Below are positions 8,150-16,312 of a DNA stretch of 64,000 bases, one piece after another. The DNA comes from Streptomyces tendae (GTDB lineage: Bacteria > Actinomycetota > Actinomycetes > Streptomycetales > Streptomycetaceae). The stretch is taken from NCBI RefSeq assembly GCF_014650435.1, contig NZ_BMUY01000008.1:380285-444284 (forward strand), in the 5' to 3' direction. Position numbers and translations under genes: made by a program. Under the pieces are notes generated by a model that did not search any database, had not been told where the DNA came from, and was given only the letters and a program-made list of their open reading frames with translations. Each line of letters starts with the position of its first letter. Within the stretch, counting starts at the first letter, position 1.

Positions 8150-8527
8150 ATGGACCGCGGGACGGTCGGCAGTGCCCAGTCGGGCCGGCTTCTGGTCGAG
8201 GTACGGGAAGAGGGCCCCAGTGCCGTCGTGACACCGGCGGGTGAGCTGGATCACCACACCGCCGATCTGTTGCGCGAGCCGCTGGAGGACTGTCTCGCCA
8301 AGGGATTCAACCGGCTCGTCGTGGACTGCTCGCGGCTGGAGTTCTGCGACTCCACGGGGCTCAACGTCCTGCTCGGAGCGAGGTTGAAGGCGGAGGCCGC
8401 GGGGGGCGGAGTGCATTTGGTGGCCATGCAGCCGGTGGTGGCGCGGGTGTTCGAGATCACGGGGGCCGAAGCGGTTTTCACCCTTCATGACACGCTTGCG
8501 GCCGCCCTGGCCGACGCGTCCGACTGA
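8150..8527 (+). CDS. arsI: STAS-domain anti-anti-sigma factor
   Basis: The 125-residue product is a single STAS domain. The phosphorylation site lies in FCDSTGLNVLL, with the conserved Ser at about residue 68. Upstream are the usual beta strands (RLLVEVREEGPSAVVTPAGELD). In the partner-switching scheme, the unphosphorylated form binds the kinase-like anti-sigma factor and frees the sigma factor. The ATG at 8150 has a GGGAGAGAGA stretch upstream. It diverges from sigI and is followed 196 bases later by the anti-sigma gene. The symbol follows the S. coelicolor SigI system, recalled and not checked. Confidence 0.85.
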   Translation: MDRGTVGSAQSGRLLVEVREEGPSAVVTPAGELDHHTADLLREPLEDCLAKGFNRLVVDCSRLEFCDSTGLNVLLGARLKAEAAGGGVHLVAMQPVVARVFEITGAEAVFTLHDTLAAALADASD

Positions 8528-8657
8528 GCCCTCCTTGTCCGGCCGGCGGAAGGGCGCGCGTGCTTCCCGGGGCGGGTGTTTTCACCCCGCGTCGGGTTTC
8601 GTGCGCGATACAGGGGTGTTCGTACGGCCCGGTCGGGCAGGAGAGACCCTGAACCGG

Positions 8658-8687
8658 CTGTGTACGACTTTGCTGTGTACGACTTTG
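8658..8687 (+). repeat. 15-bp perfect tandem duplication in the arsI-prsI spacer
   Basis: CTGTGTACGACTTTG occurs at 8658-8672 and again immediately at 8673-8687, about 37 bases before the prsI start. The spacer is 196 bases, long for a two-gene operon. The repeat could be a double binding site or a simple slippage product. Confidence 0.8.
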
Positions 8688-8723
8688 AAATGTGAACTGG
8701 TGAATCGGTGAGGTGAAGCGCTG

Positions 8724-9239
8724 ATGAGCACCACCCGGCCCTACTCGCCGGGCGACCGCGGTCCGGAGCCCGGCGGCGCTTCCGGGGCGCCGCCGTCCGC
8801 GCCCGCCGCCGTGCCCGGGGAGAGTGGCGGGCGGCAGGCCCGCAGGCTGAGCTTCGAGGACGCGAGCGGGGTCGTCCCGCTGGCCCGTGACTTCACCCGC
8901 GAGGCGCTGTACGCCTGGGGCTGGCTGCCGTCCGCCACCGCGGACCAGCGGGCCGCCGCCGAGGACGTCCTGCTCGTGGTCTCCGAGCTGGTGACCAACG
9001 CGTGTCTCCATGCGGAGGGCCCGGACGAGCTGTGGATCACCTGCGAGAAGAAGGTGATCCGGCTGGAGGTCTCCGACCGCGGCACGGGGCAGCCGGCGCC
9101 GCGGACCCCGCACCGCGCGGGGCGTCCCGGCGGCCACGGGATGTTCATCGTGCAGCGGCTGTGCCTGGACTGGGGCGTCGTACGGACGCCGGGGGTCGCG
9201 GGCAAGCGGGTCTGGGCGGAGCTGGGCGCCCCGGCGTAG
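8724..9239 (+). CDS. prsI: anti-sigma factor, GHKL-type serine kinase
   Basis: The 171-residue product has a disordered Pro/Gly-rich N-terminus of about 45 residues followed by an RsbW/SpoIIAB-like HATPase domain. The N-box SELVTNACLHA is at about residues 89-99, the G1 box VSDRGTG at about 115 and the G2-like GGHGMFIVQRL at about 136-146. Members of this family hold a SigB-type sigma factor inactive and phosphorylate their anti-anti-sigma partner. The adjacent STAS protein and divergent sigma factor make that role very likely here. The ATG is preceded by a GGTGAGGTGAAG stretch. A 15-bp tandem repeat sits just upstream. Confidence 0.85.
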   Translation: MSTTRPYSPGDRGPEPGGASGAPPSAPAAVPGESGGRQARRLSFEDASGVVPLARDFTREALYAWGWLPSATADQRAAAEDVLLVVSELVTNACLHAEGPDELWITCEKKVIRLEVSDRGTGQPAPRTPHRAGRPGGHGMFIVQRLCLDWGVVRTPGVAGKRVWAELGAPA

Positions 9240-9803
9240 GCCTGCGGCGCTTGCGCCGGGTTCTTTCCCACCCACCCACCCACCCGTCTCGGTAGGCCAA
9301 GCAGCCGCCGCCCTGGGGCTCCGCCCCAGACCCCGCCGGGGGCTCCGCCCCCTGCGCCCCGGCCAGGGGCTGCGCCACCCGCACGCGGCGGGGACCGCGT
9401 CCCTTGCGCCCCGCCCTGGGGCTCCGCCCCAGACGTCGACGGGGGCTTCGCCCCCTGCACCCCGCCCAGAAGTCCTGTCTGGGGCCTCCCCCGTGCCCCC
9501 CTTGCTGGGCTGCGCACGGCAGGCGGCGGGGCCTGATCTCCTGCACGTCCGCCTTGGGGCTCCGCCTGGGACCCCGGCGGGGGCTGCGTCTTCAGTGGCG
9601 CTTCCTGGGCTGTGCCCCGCGCGCGGCGAGGGTCTCGCTCTCCGGGCCCTCCCCGGTGTGTGTCGGTCCCGGGGCGGGCGCAATGGCGACTTCGGTCCGG
9701 GTCTGCAAGGGCGCCACGGCTGTTGCGTGGGTTTCCGTCGCGCGAGGCGGGGGCGTCGTTGTTCTTCTCGTTGGGCCGAGGCCCGGTTCCTGGTGCCGCG
9801 AAG
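9240..9803. repeat. non-coding spacer with tandem GGGGCTCCGCCCC palindromes
   Basis: No convincing gene was found between prsI and the convergent transporter. The palindrome CTGGGGCTCCGCCCCAG recurs at 9313-9329 and 9416-9432, each followed by a GGGGGCT(C/T)CGCCCCC dyad (9338-9352 and 9441-9455). This makes two units of about 103 bp. A degraded third unit lies near 9553-9589. Such GC-rich dyads are common in Streptomyces spacers and can end transcription from prsI. The part from 9600 to 9800 shows nothing recognisable. Confidence 0.7.
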
Positions 9804-9848
9804 ACAGGAGGGCCGCCTCATCCGGATCGGACGAGGCGGCCCTCCTGT
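9804..9848 (-). terminator. terminator of the POT transporter gene
   Basis: A 16-bp perfect stem (9804-9819 with 9833-9848, arm ACAGGAGGGCCGCCTC) encloses a 13-base loop that can form a small inner TCCG/CGGA stem. It begins 23 bases beyond the transporter stop on the minus strand. Confidence 0.8.
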
Positions 9849-9870
9849 ACGGGGCAGGTGCCCGCAGGGC

Positions 9871-11367
9871 TCAGCGGACGTCGCCCATGAGTTCCCTGAC
9901 GCGCTTGCGGTACATCCAGATCGCGATGCCCGCGACCACCGCGAGGGTCGCCTCCGCGGCGACGATGCCCGTCTTGTTGAGGTCGACGCCGGCGATGGAG
10001 AGCAGGCCGGTCGTCGCGTCACCGGCGGTGACGGCCAGGAACCAGACGCCCATCATCTGCGAGGCGTACTTCACCGGCGCCATCTTCGTCGTCACCGACA
10101 GGCCGACCGGGGAGAGCATCAGCTCACCGCAGGTCTGGACGAAGTAGATCGCCACCAGCCACATCGCCGCCGCCTTGTGGCCGCCCTCCGCGATGCCCAG
10201 CGGGGCCAGGAAGAGGAAGAAGGACGCGCCGACCAGGACCAGACCGCCGCAGAACTTGACGACCGTGCTCGGCTCCTTGCCGCGGCGGTTCAGCGCCAGC
10301 CACAGCGTGGCGAAGACCGGGGCCAGGGCCATGATGATGACCGGGTTGACCGACTGGTACCAGGAGACCGGGAAGTCCCAGCCGAAGACGCTGTTGTTCG
10401 CCGAGGAGTCGGCGAACAGCGACAGGGTCGAGCCGCCCTGGTCGTAGATCATCCAGAACACGGCGGCGGCGACGAAGAACCAGATGTACGCCGACATCTT
10501 GGACTGCTCGGCGCGGTCCAGGGACTTGTCGCGCTTGATGTTGGTCAGCACCAGCACCGGGATGATCACGCCGAGCAGGGTCAGCGGGACCAGGATCCAG
10601 TTCAGGGTGTAGTGGCCGGAGAAGCCGACGATCGCGTAGAAGACGACGGCCAGCGCGGCCCAGAACGCGGCCTTGCGCAGCGTCGAGGTCTTCTCCTCGA
10701 CGGACAGCGGCTTCGGGACCACGCTGGAGTGCGGGGCCAGGTGGCGGCTGCCGATGAGGAACTGGAGCACGCCCAGGCCCATGCCGACCGCGGCGAGCGC
10801 GAAGCCCAGGTGCCAGTTGACGTTCTCGCCGATGGTGCCGATGGTCAGCGGCGCGGCGAAGGCACCGAGGTTGATGCCCATGTAGAAGACGGTGAAGCCA
10901 CCGTCGCGGCGCGGGTCGTCGGGGCCGTCGTAGAGCTGGCCGACCATCGTGGAGATGTTGGCCTTCAGCAGACCCGAGCCGATGGCGACCAGACCGAGGC
11001 CCGCGTAGAACGTGCCGGAGGACGGCAGCGCCAGCGTGAGGTGGCCGAGCATGATCACGCCGCCGGCGATGGCGACGGTCTTGCGCGGGCCCCAGACGCG
11101 GTCGCCGAACCAGCCGCCCGGCATCGTGAGCAGGTACACCAGCGAGAGGTACACCGAGTAGATCGCGGTCGCGGTGCCGGCGCCGAGGCCGAGGCCACCC
11201 GGGGCGACGAGGTACAGCGGGAGCAGAGCCCTCATGCCGTAGTAGGAGAACCTCTCCCACATCTCGGTCATGAAGAGTGTGGCCAGTCCGCGGGGGTGGC
11301 CGAAGAAGGTCTTCTCGGAGCCGGGGGTGCCCGGGGTGACCGAGTCCTTCGTCAGGCTGGACGCCAT
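9871..11367 (-). CDS. proton-dependent oligopeptide (POT/PTR2) transporter
   Basis: This 498-residue inner-membrane symporter of the major facilitator superfamily is expected to import di- and tripeptides with protons. The POT signature EMWERFSYYG is at residues 35-44, with the ExxER motif intact. The second PTR2 signature region appears as FTVFYMGINLGA (about residue 165). Twelve to fourteen hydrophobic segments are visible. The ATG is supported by AAGGATC upstream. It is monocistronic, with a terminator at 9804-9848 and a spacer of almost 500 bases upstream. Peptide uptake fits the neighbouring DraR/DraK locus, linked to nitrogen and amino-acid signals in S. coelicolor, but co-regulation is only inference. 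Confidence 0.93.
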   Translation of the reverse strand: MASSLTKDSVTPGTPGSEKTFFGHPRGLATLFMTEMWERFSYYGMRALLPLYLVAPGGLGLGAGTATAIYSVYLSLVYLLTMPGGWFGDRVWGPRKTVAIAGGVIMLGHLTLALPSSGTFYAGLGLVAIGSGLLKANISTMVGQLYDGPDDPRRDGGFTVFYMGINLGAFAAPLTIGTIGENVNWHLGFALAAVGMGLGVLQFLIGSRHLAPHSSVVPKPLSVEEKTSTLRKAAFWAALAVVFYAIVGFSGHYTLNWILVPLTLLGVIIPVLVLTNIKRDKSLDRAEQSKMSAYIWFFVAAAVFWMIYDQGGSTLSLFADSSANNSVFGWDFPVSWYQSVNPVIIMALAPVFATLWLALNRRGKEPSTVVKFCGGLVLVGASFFLFLAPLGIAEGGHKAAAMWLVAIYFVQTCGELMLSPVGLSVTTKMAPVKYASQMMGVWFLAVTAGDATTGLLSIAGVDLNKTGIVAAEATLAVVAGIAIWMYRKRVRELMGDVR

Positions 11368-11863
11368 GGTCGATCCTTGCTGGTCGGGACGCGCTCATGA
11401 GGCGATGCGCGCCCGGTGGGGGGCGGCCGGCACCGGCGGCCTTCCCCGCCCGTCCCACGCCTGAGGGATTCCGCTCCGGATTGCGAAGCGGTGGGCGGCG
11501 GCCACCGGGATCCACGCCTCCGCACGCGTCAGTGCACGCGACGAGGCCCGGCCACAGGTCATTCCTTTCAAGGCCGGCCGTGGGGGCCGGCCCGCACACA
11601 AAAGAGACCTTCAGCGTCGAACAGTCGCCAAAGGTCCGCTGGGTGCTACAGGCGCTGATTCACCATACGGCAGGACACCGCCCGGTATGGAAGGACTTGA
11701 GACGCGGATCACAGGTGATTGTGGAACCGTGAACGATCTTTCGAAGGTTCTACCCAGGATGGCACCCCACAGCCGCAGGTTCGGACGCGGGGGTGGTGGG
11801 GCGGAGCGGGCCCTCGGGGCGATCTTGCCCCGGGCGTTGCTCCGAGCGGTCTACCATCAGCCC
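11368..11863. other. 496-base divergent intergenic region between the transporter and draR
   Basis: No gene is supported here. It holds the upstream regions of the transporter (minus strand) and draR (plus strand). Visible structures are a GGCCGGCC/GGCCGGCC hairpin (11572-11579 and 11585-11592, loop GTGGG) and a GACCTT/AAGGTC inverted repeat (11606-11611 and 11631-11636). An AT-richer part (about 11650-11760) includes CTTTCGAAGG. An upstream in-frame ATG at 11687 for draR is rejected because its extension is not receiver-domain sequence. Confidence 0.6.
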
Positions 11864-12541
11864 ATGACCCGTGTACTGCTCGCCGAGGACGACGCGTCCA
11901 TCTCGGAGCCGCTGGCCCGCGCACTGCGCAGGGAAGGGTACGAGGTCGAGGTGCGTGAGGACGGACCCACCGCCCTGGACGCCGGGCTGCAGGGCGGCAT
12001 CGACCTGGTCGTGCTGGACCTGGGCCTGCCGGGGATGGACGGTCTCGAGGTCGCCCGCCGGCTGCGGTCCGAGGGCCACGCCGTGCCGATCCTGATCCTC
12101 ACCGCCCGCGCCGACGAGGTGGACACCGTGGTCGGCCTGGACGCGGGCGCCGACGACTACGTCACCAAACCCTTCCGCCTCGCCGAGCTGCTCGCCCGGG
12201 TCCGGGCCCTGCTGCGGCGCGGCGCCGTCGAGCCCCCGCAGCCGCCCGCCACCCACGGCGTGCGCATCGACGTCGAGTCGCACCGGGCCTGGATGGGCGA
12301 GGAGGAGCTCCAGCTCACCGCGAAGGAGTTCGACCTGCTGCGGGTCCTGGTGCGCGACGCCGGCCGGGTCGTCACCCGTGACCAGCTGATGCGCGAGGTC
12401 TGGGACACCACGTGGTGGTCGTCGACCAAGACCCTCGACATGCACATCTCCTGGCTGCGCAAGAAGCTGGGGGACGACGCGGCCAACCCCCGCTACATCG
12501 CCACCGTGCGCGGGGTGGGCTTCCGTTTCGAGAAGAACTGA
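11864..12541 (+). CDS. draR: OmpR/PhoB-family response regulator
   Basis: The 225-residue product has an N-terminal receiver domain with the acidic pocket AEDD at residues 7-10, phospho-acceptor Asp52 in VVLDLGLPG, and Lys102 in VTKPF. A winged-helix DNA-binding domain follows from about residue 130 (LTAKEFDLLRVL, TLDMHISWLRKKLG, IATVRGVGFRFE). The adjacent kinase gene makes a complete two-component system. Synteny with S. coelicolor SCO3063/SCO3062 (DraR-DraK, reported to affect antibiotic production under nitrogen-rich conditions) is the basis for the symbol. The ATG has no clear ribosome binding site. A TACCAT at 11852-11857, seven bases before it, suggests a leaderless transcript. Confidence 0.9.
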   Translation: MTRVLLAEDDASISEPLARALRREGYEVEVREDGPTALDAGLQGGIDLVVLDLGLPGMDGLEVARRLRSEGHAVPILILTARADEVDTVVGLDAGADDYVTKPFRLAELLARVRALLRRGAVEPPQPPATHGVRIDVESHRAWMGEEELQLTAKEFDLLRVLVRDAGRVVTRDQLMREVWDTTWWSSTKTLDMHISWLRKKLGDDAANPRYIATVRGVGFRFEKN

Positions 12542-12576
12542 GCGAGCCCCGAGGGGGGCCTCGCGGGTAAGAGGAC

Positions 12577-13851
12577 ATGCGCCGTCGACTGATCCAGTCC
12601 ACGCTCGCCGTGGTGCTCGTCGTGATCGCCGTCTTCGGCGTCTCCCTCGTCATCGTCGAGACCCGGACCATCAGCAGCACCGCCCAGGAGCGGGTCGACC
12701 TGGAGGCGGTGCGGCTGGCCAGCATCGTCGACAGCCGGCTGATCGGCACCGGCTCCGTCGACGAGCGGTTCCTGCGCGAGCAGATCCGCGACGCCCGCTA
12801 CGCCGTGATCCGCATCCCCGGCGAACCGGTCATCGAGGTCGGCAGCAAGCCGTCCGGAGAGGTGCTCCAGGGCAAGGCCACCGGTGAGGAGGGCGAGACG
12901 GTCCTCGTCGAGGAGCCCAGCTCCTCGGTCACCCGGGAGGTCGGGCGGACCCTGCTGATCATCGGCCTGGTGGCGCTGCTCGCGGTGATCGCCGCCGTAC
13001 TGCTGGCGATCCGGCAGGCCAACCGCCTCGCCTCCCCGCTCACCGACCTCGCGGAGACCGCCGAGCGCCTCGGCTCCGGCGACCCGCGCCCGCGGCACAA
13101 GCGGTACGGCGTCCCCGAACTGGACCGGGTCGCGGACGTGCTGGACTCCTCCGCGGAGCGCATCGCCCGGATGCTGACCGCCGAGCGCCGGCTGGCCGCC
13201 GACGCCTCCCACCAGCTGCGTACGCCACTGACCGCGCTGTCGATGCGGCTGGAGGAGATCACCCTCACCGACGAGCCGGAGACGGTGAAGGAGGAGGCGA
13301 CGATCGCGCTGTCGCAGGTGGAGCGGCTGACCGACGTCGTGGACCGGCTGCTCACCAACTCCCGCGACCCGCGCAGCGGCTCCGCCGTCACCTTCGAGCT
13401 GGACGACGTCATCCAGCAGCAGATCGCCGAGTGGCGCCCCGCCTACCGCGGTGAGGGCCGGGCCATCGTCAGCTCCGGCAAGCGCCATCTGACGGCCGTG
13501 GGCACCCCGGGCGCCGTGGCCCAGGTGCTGGCCGCGCTGATCGAGAACTCCCTGATGCACGGCGGCGGCACGGTGGCCCTGCGGACCCGGGTGACCGGCA
13601 ACCAGGCCGTGGTCGAGGTCACCGACGAGGGTCCCGGCGTCCCGGGCGACCTGGGGGCGCGGATTTTCGAGCGCGCGATCAGCGGACGCAACTCCACCGG
13701 CATCGGCCTCGCCGTCGCCCGCGACCTGGCCGAGGCGGACGGCGGCCGACTGGAGCTGCTCCAGGGGCGTCCACCGGTCTTCGGGCTGTTCCTGTCCCGT
13801 ACGCCGCCCCCGAAGAAGTCCTCGGGGGACGGCGGCCAGACCGTGCGCTGA
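12577..13851 (+). CDS. draK: sensor histidine kinase
   Basis: The 424-residue product has a first membrane segment at about residues 8-27 and an extracellular sensor loop of about 100 residues. A second segment lies at about 125-148 with a HAMP-type linker, then the catalytic core. The H-box ASHQLRTPL places the phosphorylated His at residue 212. The N-box IENSLMHG is near 328, G1 VTDEGPGVP near 350 and G2 STGIGLAVARDL near 372. It lies 35 bases after draR with an AAGAGGAC just before the ATG, so the pair is one operon. The periplasmic loop is acidic. For the S. coelicolor DraK homologue a pH-responsive sensor domain has been reported, which is family knowledge and not visible here. Confidence 0.9.
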   Translation: MRRRLIQSTLAVVLVVIAVFGVSLVIVETRTISSTAQERVDLEAVRLASIVDSRLIGTGSVDERFLREQIRDARYAVIRIPGEPVIEVGSKPSGEVLQGKATGEEGETVLVEEPSSSVTREVGRTLLIIGLVALLAVIAAVLLAIRQANRLASPLTDLAETAERLGSGDPRPRHKRYGVPELDRVADVLDSSAERIARMLTAERRLAADASHQLRTPLTALSMRLEEITLTDEPETVKEEATIALSQVERLTDVVDRLLTNSRDPRSGSAVTFELDDVIQQQIAEWRPAYRGEGRAIVSSGKRHLTAVGTPGAVAQVLAALIENSLMHGGGTVALRTRVTGNQAVVEVTDEGPGVPGDLGARIFERAISGRNSTGIGLAVARDLAEADGGRLELLQGRPPVFGLFLSRTPPPKKSSGDGGQTVR

Positions 13852-13873
13852 GCGCCCGGGTGAGGGGAGCCGG

Positions 13874-14446
13874 TCAGCGGCGGCCGGCGGGGGCGCCGTC
13901 CGGGTGGGGGACCGCGGTCGGGTGCTCGTGCTCCAGGAAGGTCTCCGCCCGCGTCAGCGGCTCACGGGCGGGCAGCGCCCGGAAGACCCAGCTGCGGTAC
14001 GACCAGAAGCGGAACAGGGTGCCGATGCCGATGCCGAGGAACTTGAAGATGTTGCTCTGCAGCGGGCTGTCCCAGCCGAACCCGTAGGTCGCGGTGTAGA
14101 GCACGCCGTTCTCGATCACCAGACCGACCGCGCTGAACAGCAGGAACAGCGACATCTCGCGGGTCTGACCGCTCTTGTCCCGGTCGCGGTAGGTGAAGTA
14201 GCGGAAGCCCACGTAGTTGAAGGCGATCGCGACGATCGTGGCGATGATGCTGGCCCGCACCACCTGGAGGTCGGTCGTGTGCCGTACGAAGTTGAAGACG
14301 AGGAGGTTGACCAGGACCCCCGCGCCGCCCACGGCGCCGAACTTCACGACCTCCCGCAAGAGCCGGCCGATCCGCTCCCGCATCCCGGCGCGGGACGCCT
14401 CAGGCGCTGAGGGAGCCGTGTGAGCACCCGAGGAACCATGTCCCAT
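13874..14446 (-). CDS. GtrA-family membrane protein
   Basis: The 190-residue product has four hydrophobic segments between about residues 33 and 155 and the family start KFGAVGGAGVLVNLLVFNF. GtrA-like proteins are thought to move lipid-linked sugars across the membrane or to assist glycosyltransferases. The segment FRYFTYRDRDK and the C-terminal WSYRSWVF match the actinobacterial form, which sits next to purK/purE in many genomes including mycobacteria (Rv3277, recalled). Both ends are hydrophilic, and an internal Met at residue 22 (MRERIGRLL) is a possible alternative start. It converges with draK, leaving only 22 bases between the stops. Confidence 0.85.
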   Translation of the reverse strand: MGHGSSGAHTAPSAPEASRAGMRERIGRLLREVVKFGAVGGAGVLVNLLVFNFVRHTTDLQVVRASIIATIVAIAFNYVGFRYFTYRDRDKSGQTREMSLFLLFSAVGLVIENGVLYTATYGFGWDSPLQSNIFKFLGIGIGTLFRFWSYRSWVFRALPAREPLTRAETFLEHEHPTAVPHPDGAPAGRR

Positions 14447-14610
14447 GGTCGTGCAGGCCCCCGTCCAGGGTTGGCGTCAATCCGTTCATGCTAACCACCC
14501 GGACGCGCGATCTTCCTGCGGACGGACCCGCGGGAGCCGGAACGGGCGTCCGTACCGGCCGGAAACGGCCGGTAAACGAGTGGGCTCCGCGCGGCCGATA
14601 CGCTAGGGGC

Positions 14611-15750
14611 GTGACGTTCCCCGTAGTCGGCATGGTCGGCGGTGGCCAGCTCGCTCGTATGACACACGAGGCGGGCATCCCGTTGGGCATCAGGTTCAAG
14701 CTTCTCAGTGACACTCCCCAGGACTCCGCGGCGCAGGTCGTGAACGAAGTCGTCGTCGGCGACTACCGCGATCTGGACACGTTGCGCGAGTTCGCGCGCG
14801 GCTGTGACGTGATCACCTTCGATCACGAACACGTGCCGACCGAGCACCTCAAGGCCCTGGAGGCGGACGGCATCCCCGTCCGCCCCGGTCCCGAGGCGCT
14901 CGTGCACGCCCAGGACAAGGGCGTGATGCGCGCGAAACTCGACGCGATCGGCGTGCCCTGCCCGCGCCACCGGATCGTGCGCGATCCGGCCGACGTGGCC
15001 GCCTTCGCGGGCGAGGGGGACGGTTTCCCCGTCGTCCTCAAGACGGTCCGCGGCGGGTACGACGGCAAGGGCGTGTGGGTCGTGGACTCCGTCGAGGAGG
15101 CCGCCGAGCCGTTCCGCGCCGGAGTGCCCGTGCTGGCGGAGGAGAAGGTCGACTTCGTCCGCGAGCTGGCCGCCAACGTGGTCCGCTCCCCGCACGGCCA
15201 GGCGGTGGCCTACCCCGTGGTCGAGTCCCAGCAGGTGAAGGGCGTCTGCGACACGGTGATCGCCCCGGCACCCGACCTCGACGAGGCGCTGGCCCTGCGT
15301 GCCGAGGAGATGGCGCTCGGCATCGCCAAGGAGCTGGGCGTCGTCGGCCACCTCGCCGTCGAGCTGTTCCAGACCCGCGACGGCCGCGTCCTCGTCAACG
15401 AGCTGGCGATGCGCCCGCACAACTCCGGCCACTGGACGATGGACGGCGCGATCACCTCGCAGTTCGCCAACCACGTCCGCGCCGTCCTCGACCTCCCGCT
15501 CGGCGACCCGCGCCCGCGCGCCAGGTGGACGGTCATGGTCAACGTCCTCGGCGGCGACTACCCGGACATGTACTCCGCGTACCTGCACTGCATGGCCCGC
15601 GACCCGCAGCTCAAGATCCACATGTACGGCAAGGACGTGAAGCCCGGCCGCAAGGTCGGCCACGTCAACACCTACGGCGACGACCTGGACGACGTGCTGG
15701 AGCGCGCCCGTCACGCTGCCGGCTACCTGAGAGGGACGATCACCGAATGA
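14611..15750 (+). CDS. purK: N5-carboxyaminoimidazole ribonucleotide synthase
   Basis: The 379-residue ATP-grasp enzyme of purine synthesis carboxylates AIR using bicarbonate and ATP. The N-terminal phosphate-binding GMVGGGQLARM is at about residues 7-17. The ATP-grasp core includes FPVVLKTVRGGYDGKGVW, and the catalytic-end motif NELAMRPHNSGHWTMDGA is present. The GTG at 14611 is the family-consistent start; frame continues upstream to 14488 without family sequence. TACGCT lies 6 bases before the GTG and ribosome-binding complementarity is weak, so a leaderless message is possible. The stop overlaps purE at ATGA, giving tight coupling of the two consecutive enzymes. Confidence 0.96.
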   Translation: MTFPVVGMVGGGQLARMTHEAGIPLGIRFKLLSDTPQDSAAQVVNEVVVGDYRDLDTLREFARGCDVITFDHEHVPTEHLKALEADGIPVRPGPEALVHAQDKGVMRAKLDAIGVPCPRHRIVRDPADVAAFAGEGDGFPVVLKTVRGGYDGKGVWVVDSVEEAAEPFRAGVPVLAEEKVDFVRELAANVVRSPHGQAVAYPVVESQQVKGVCDTVIAPAPDLDEALALRAEEMALGIAKELGVVGHLAVELFQTRDGRVLVNELAMRPHNSGHWTMDGAITSQFANHVRAVLDLPLGDPRPRARWTVMVNVLGGDYPDMYSAYLHCMARDPQLKIHMYGKDVKPGRKVGHVNTYGDDLDDVLERARHAAGYLRGTITE

Positions 15751-16298
15751 GCCAGGCCAGCCCGGCCAGTCCGGCCAGTCCAGTCGTCGGCATCGTCATG
15801 GGGTCGGACAGCGACTGGCCCGTCATGGAGGCCGCCGCCAAGGCCCTCGACGAGTTCGAGATCCCCTACGAGGTCGACGTCGTCTCCGCGCACCGCATGC
15901 CGCACGAGATGATCGCGTACGGCGAGCAGGCCGCCGGACGCGGGCTGAAGGCGATCGTCGCCGGGGCCGGGGGCGCCGCCCACCTGCCGGGCATGCTCGC
16001 CTCCGTCACCCCGCTGCCGGTCATCGGCGTCCCGGTGCCGCTGAAGTACCTGGACGGCATGGACAGCCTGCTGTCCATCGTGCAGATGCCGGCCGGTGTC
16101 CCCGTCGCCACGGTCTCCGTGGGCGGCGCCCGCAACGCCGGTCTGCTGGCCGCCCGCATCCTCGCCGCCCACGACGAGGAGCTGCTCGGCCGGATGCGCG
16201 ACTTCCAGCAGGAGCTGAACGACCAGGCCACCGAGAAGGGCAAGCGACTGCGCAACAAGGTCGCGGGCTCGGCGGCCGGCTTCGGATTCGGAAAGTGA
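15747..16298 (+). CDS. purE: N5-carboxyaminoimidazole ribonucleotide mutase
   Basis: The 183-residue class I PurE converts the PurK product N5-CAIR to CAIR. The substrate-binding motif GIVMGSDSDWPVM is at about residues 16-28, followed by SAHRMPHEM with the conserved active-site His and the AGAGGAAHLPGM loop. The ATG overlaps the purK stop by 4 bases. The N-terminus carries a small SPA-SPA-SP repeat from an imperfect 9-bp DNA repeat (15757-15782), a likely slippage product absent from most PurE proteins. The C-terminal tail after about residue 160 is basic and variable. Confidence 0.96.
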   Translation: MSQASPASPASPVVGIVMGSDSDWPVMEAAAKALDEFEIPYEVDVVSAHRMPHEMIAYGEQAAGRGLKAIVAGAGGAAHLPGMLASVTPLPVIGVPVPLKYLDGMDSLLSIVQMPAGVPVATVSVGGARNAGLLAARILAAHDEELLGRMRDFQQELNDQATEKGKRLRNKVAGSAAGFGFGK

Positions 16299-16312
16299 CG
16301 GAGGGAACGCGG

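Noticed and set aside
11687..11863. N-terminal extension of DraR from an ATG at 11687
   Set aside because: The added residues are not receiver-domain sequence and the normal family start is at 11864.
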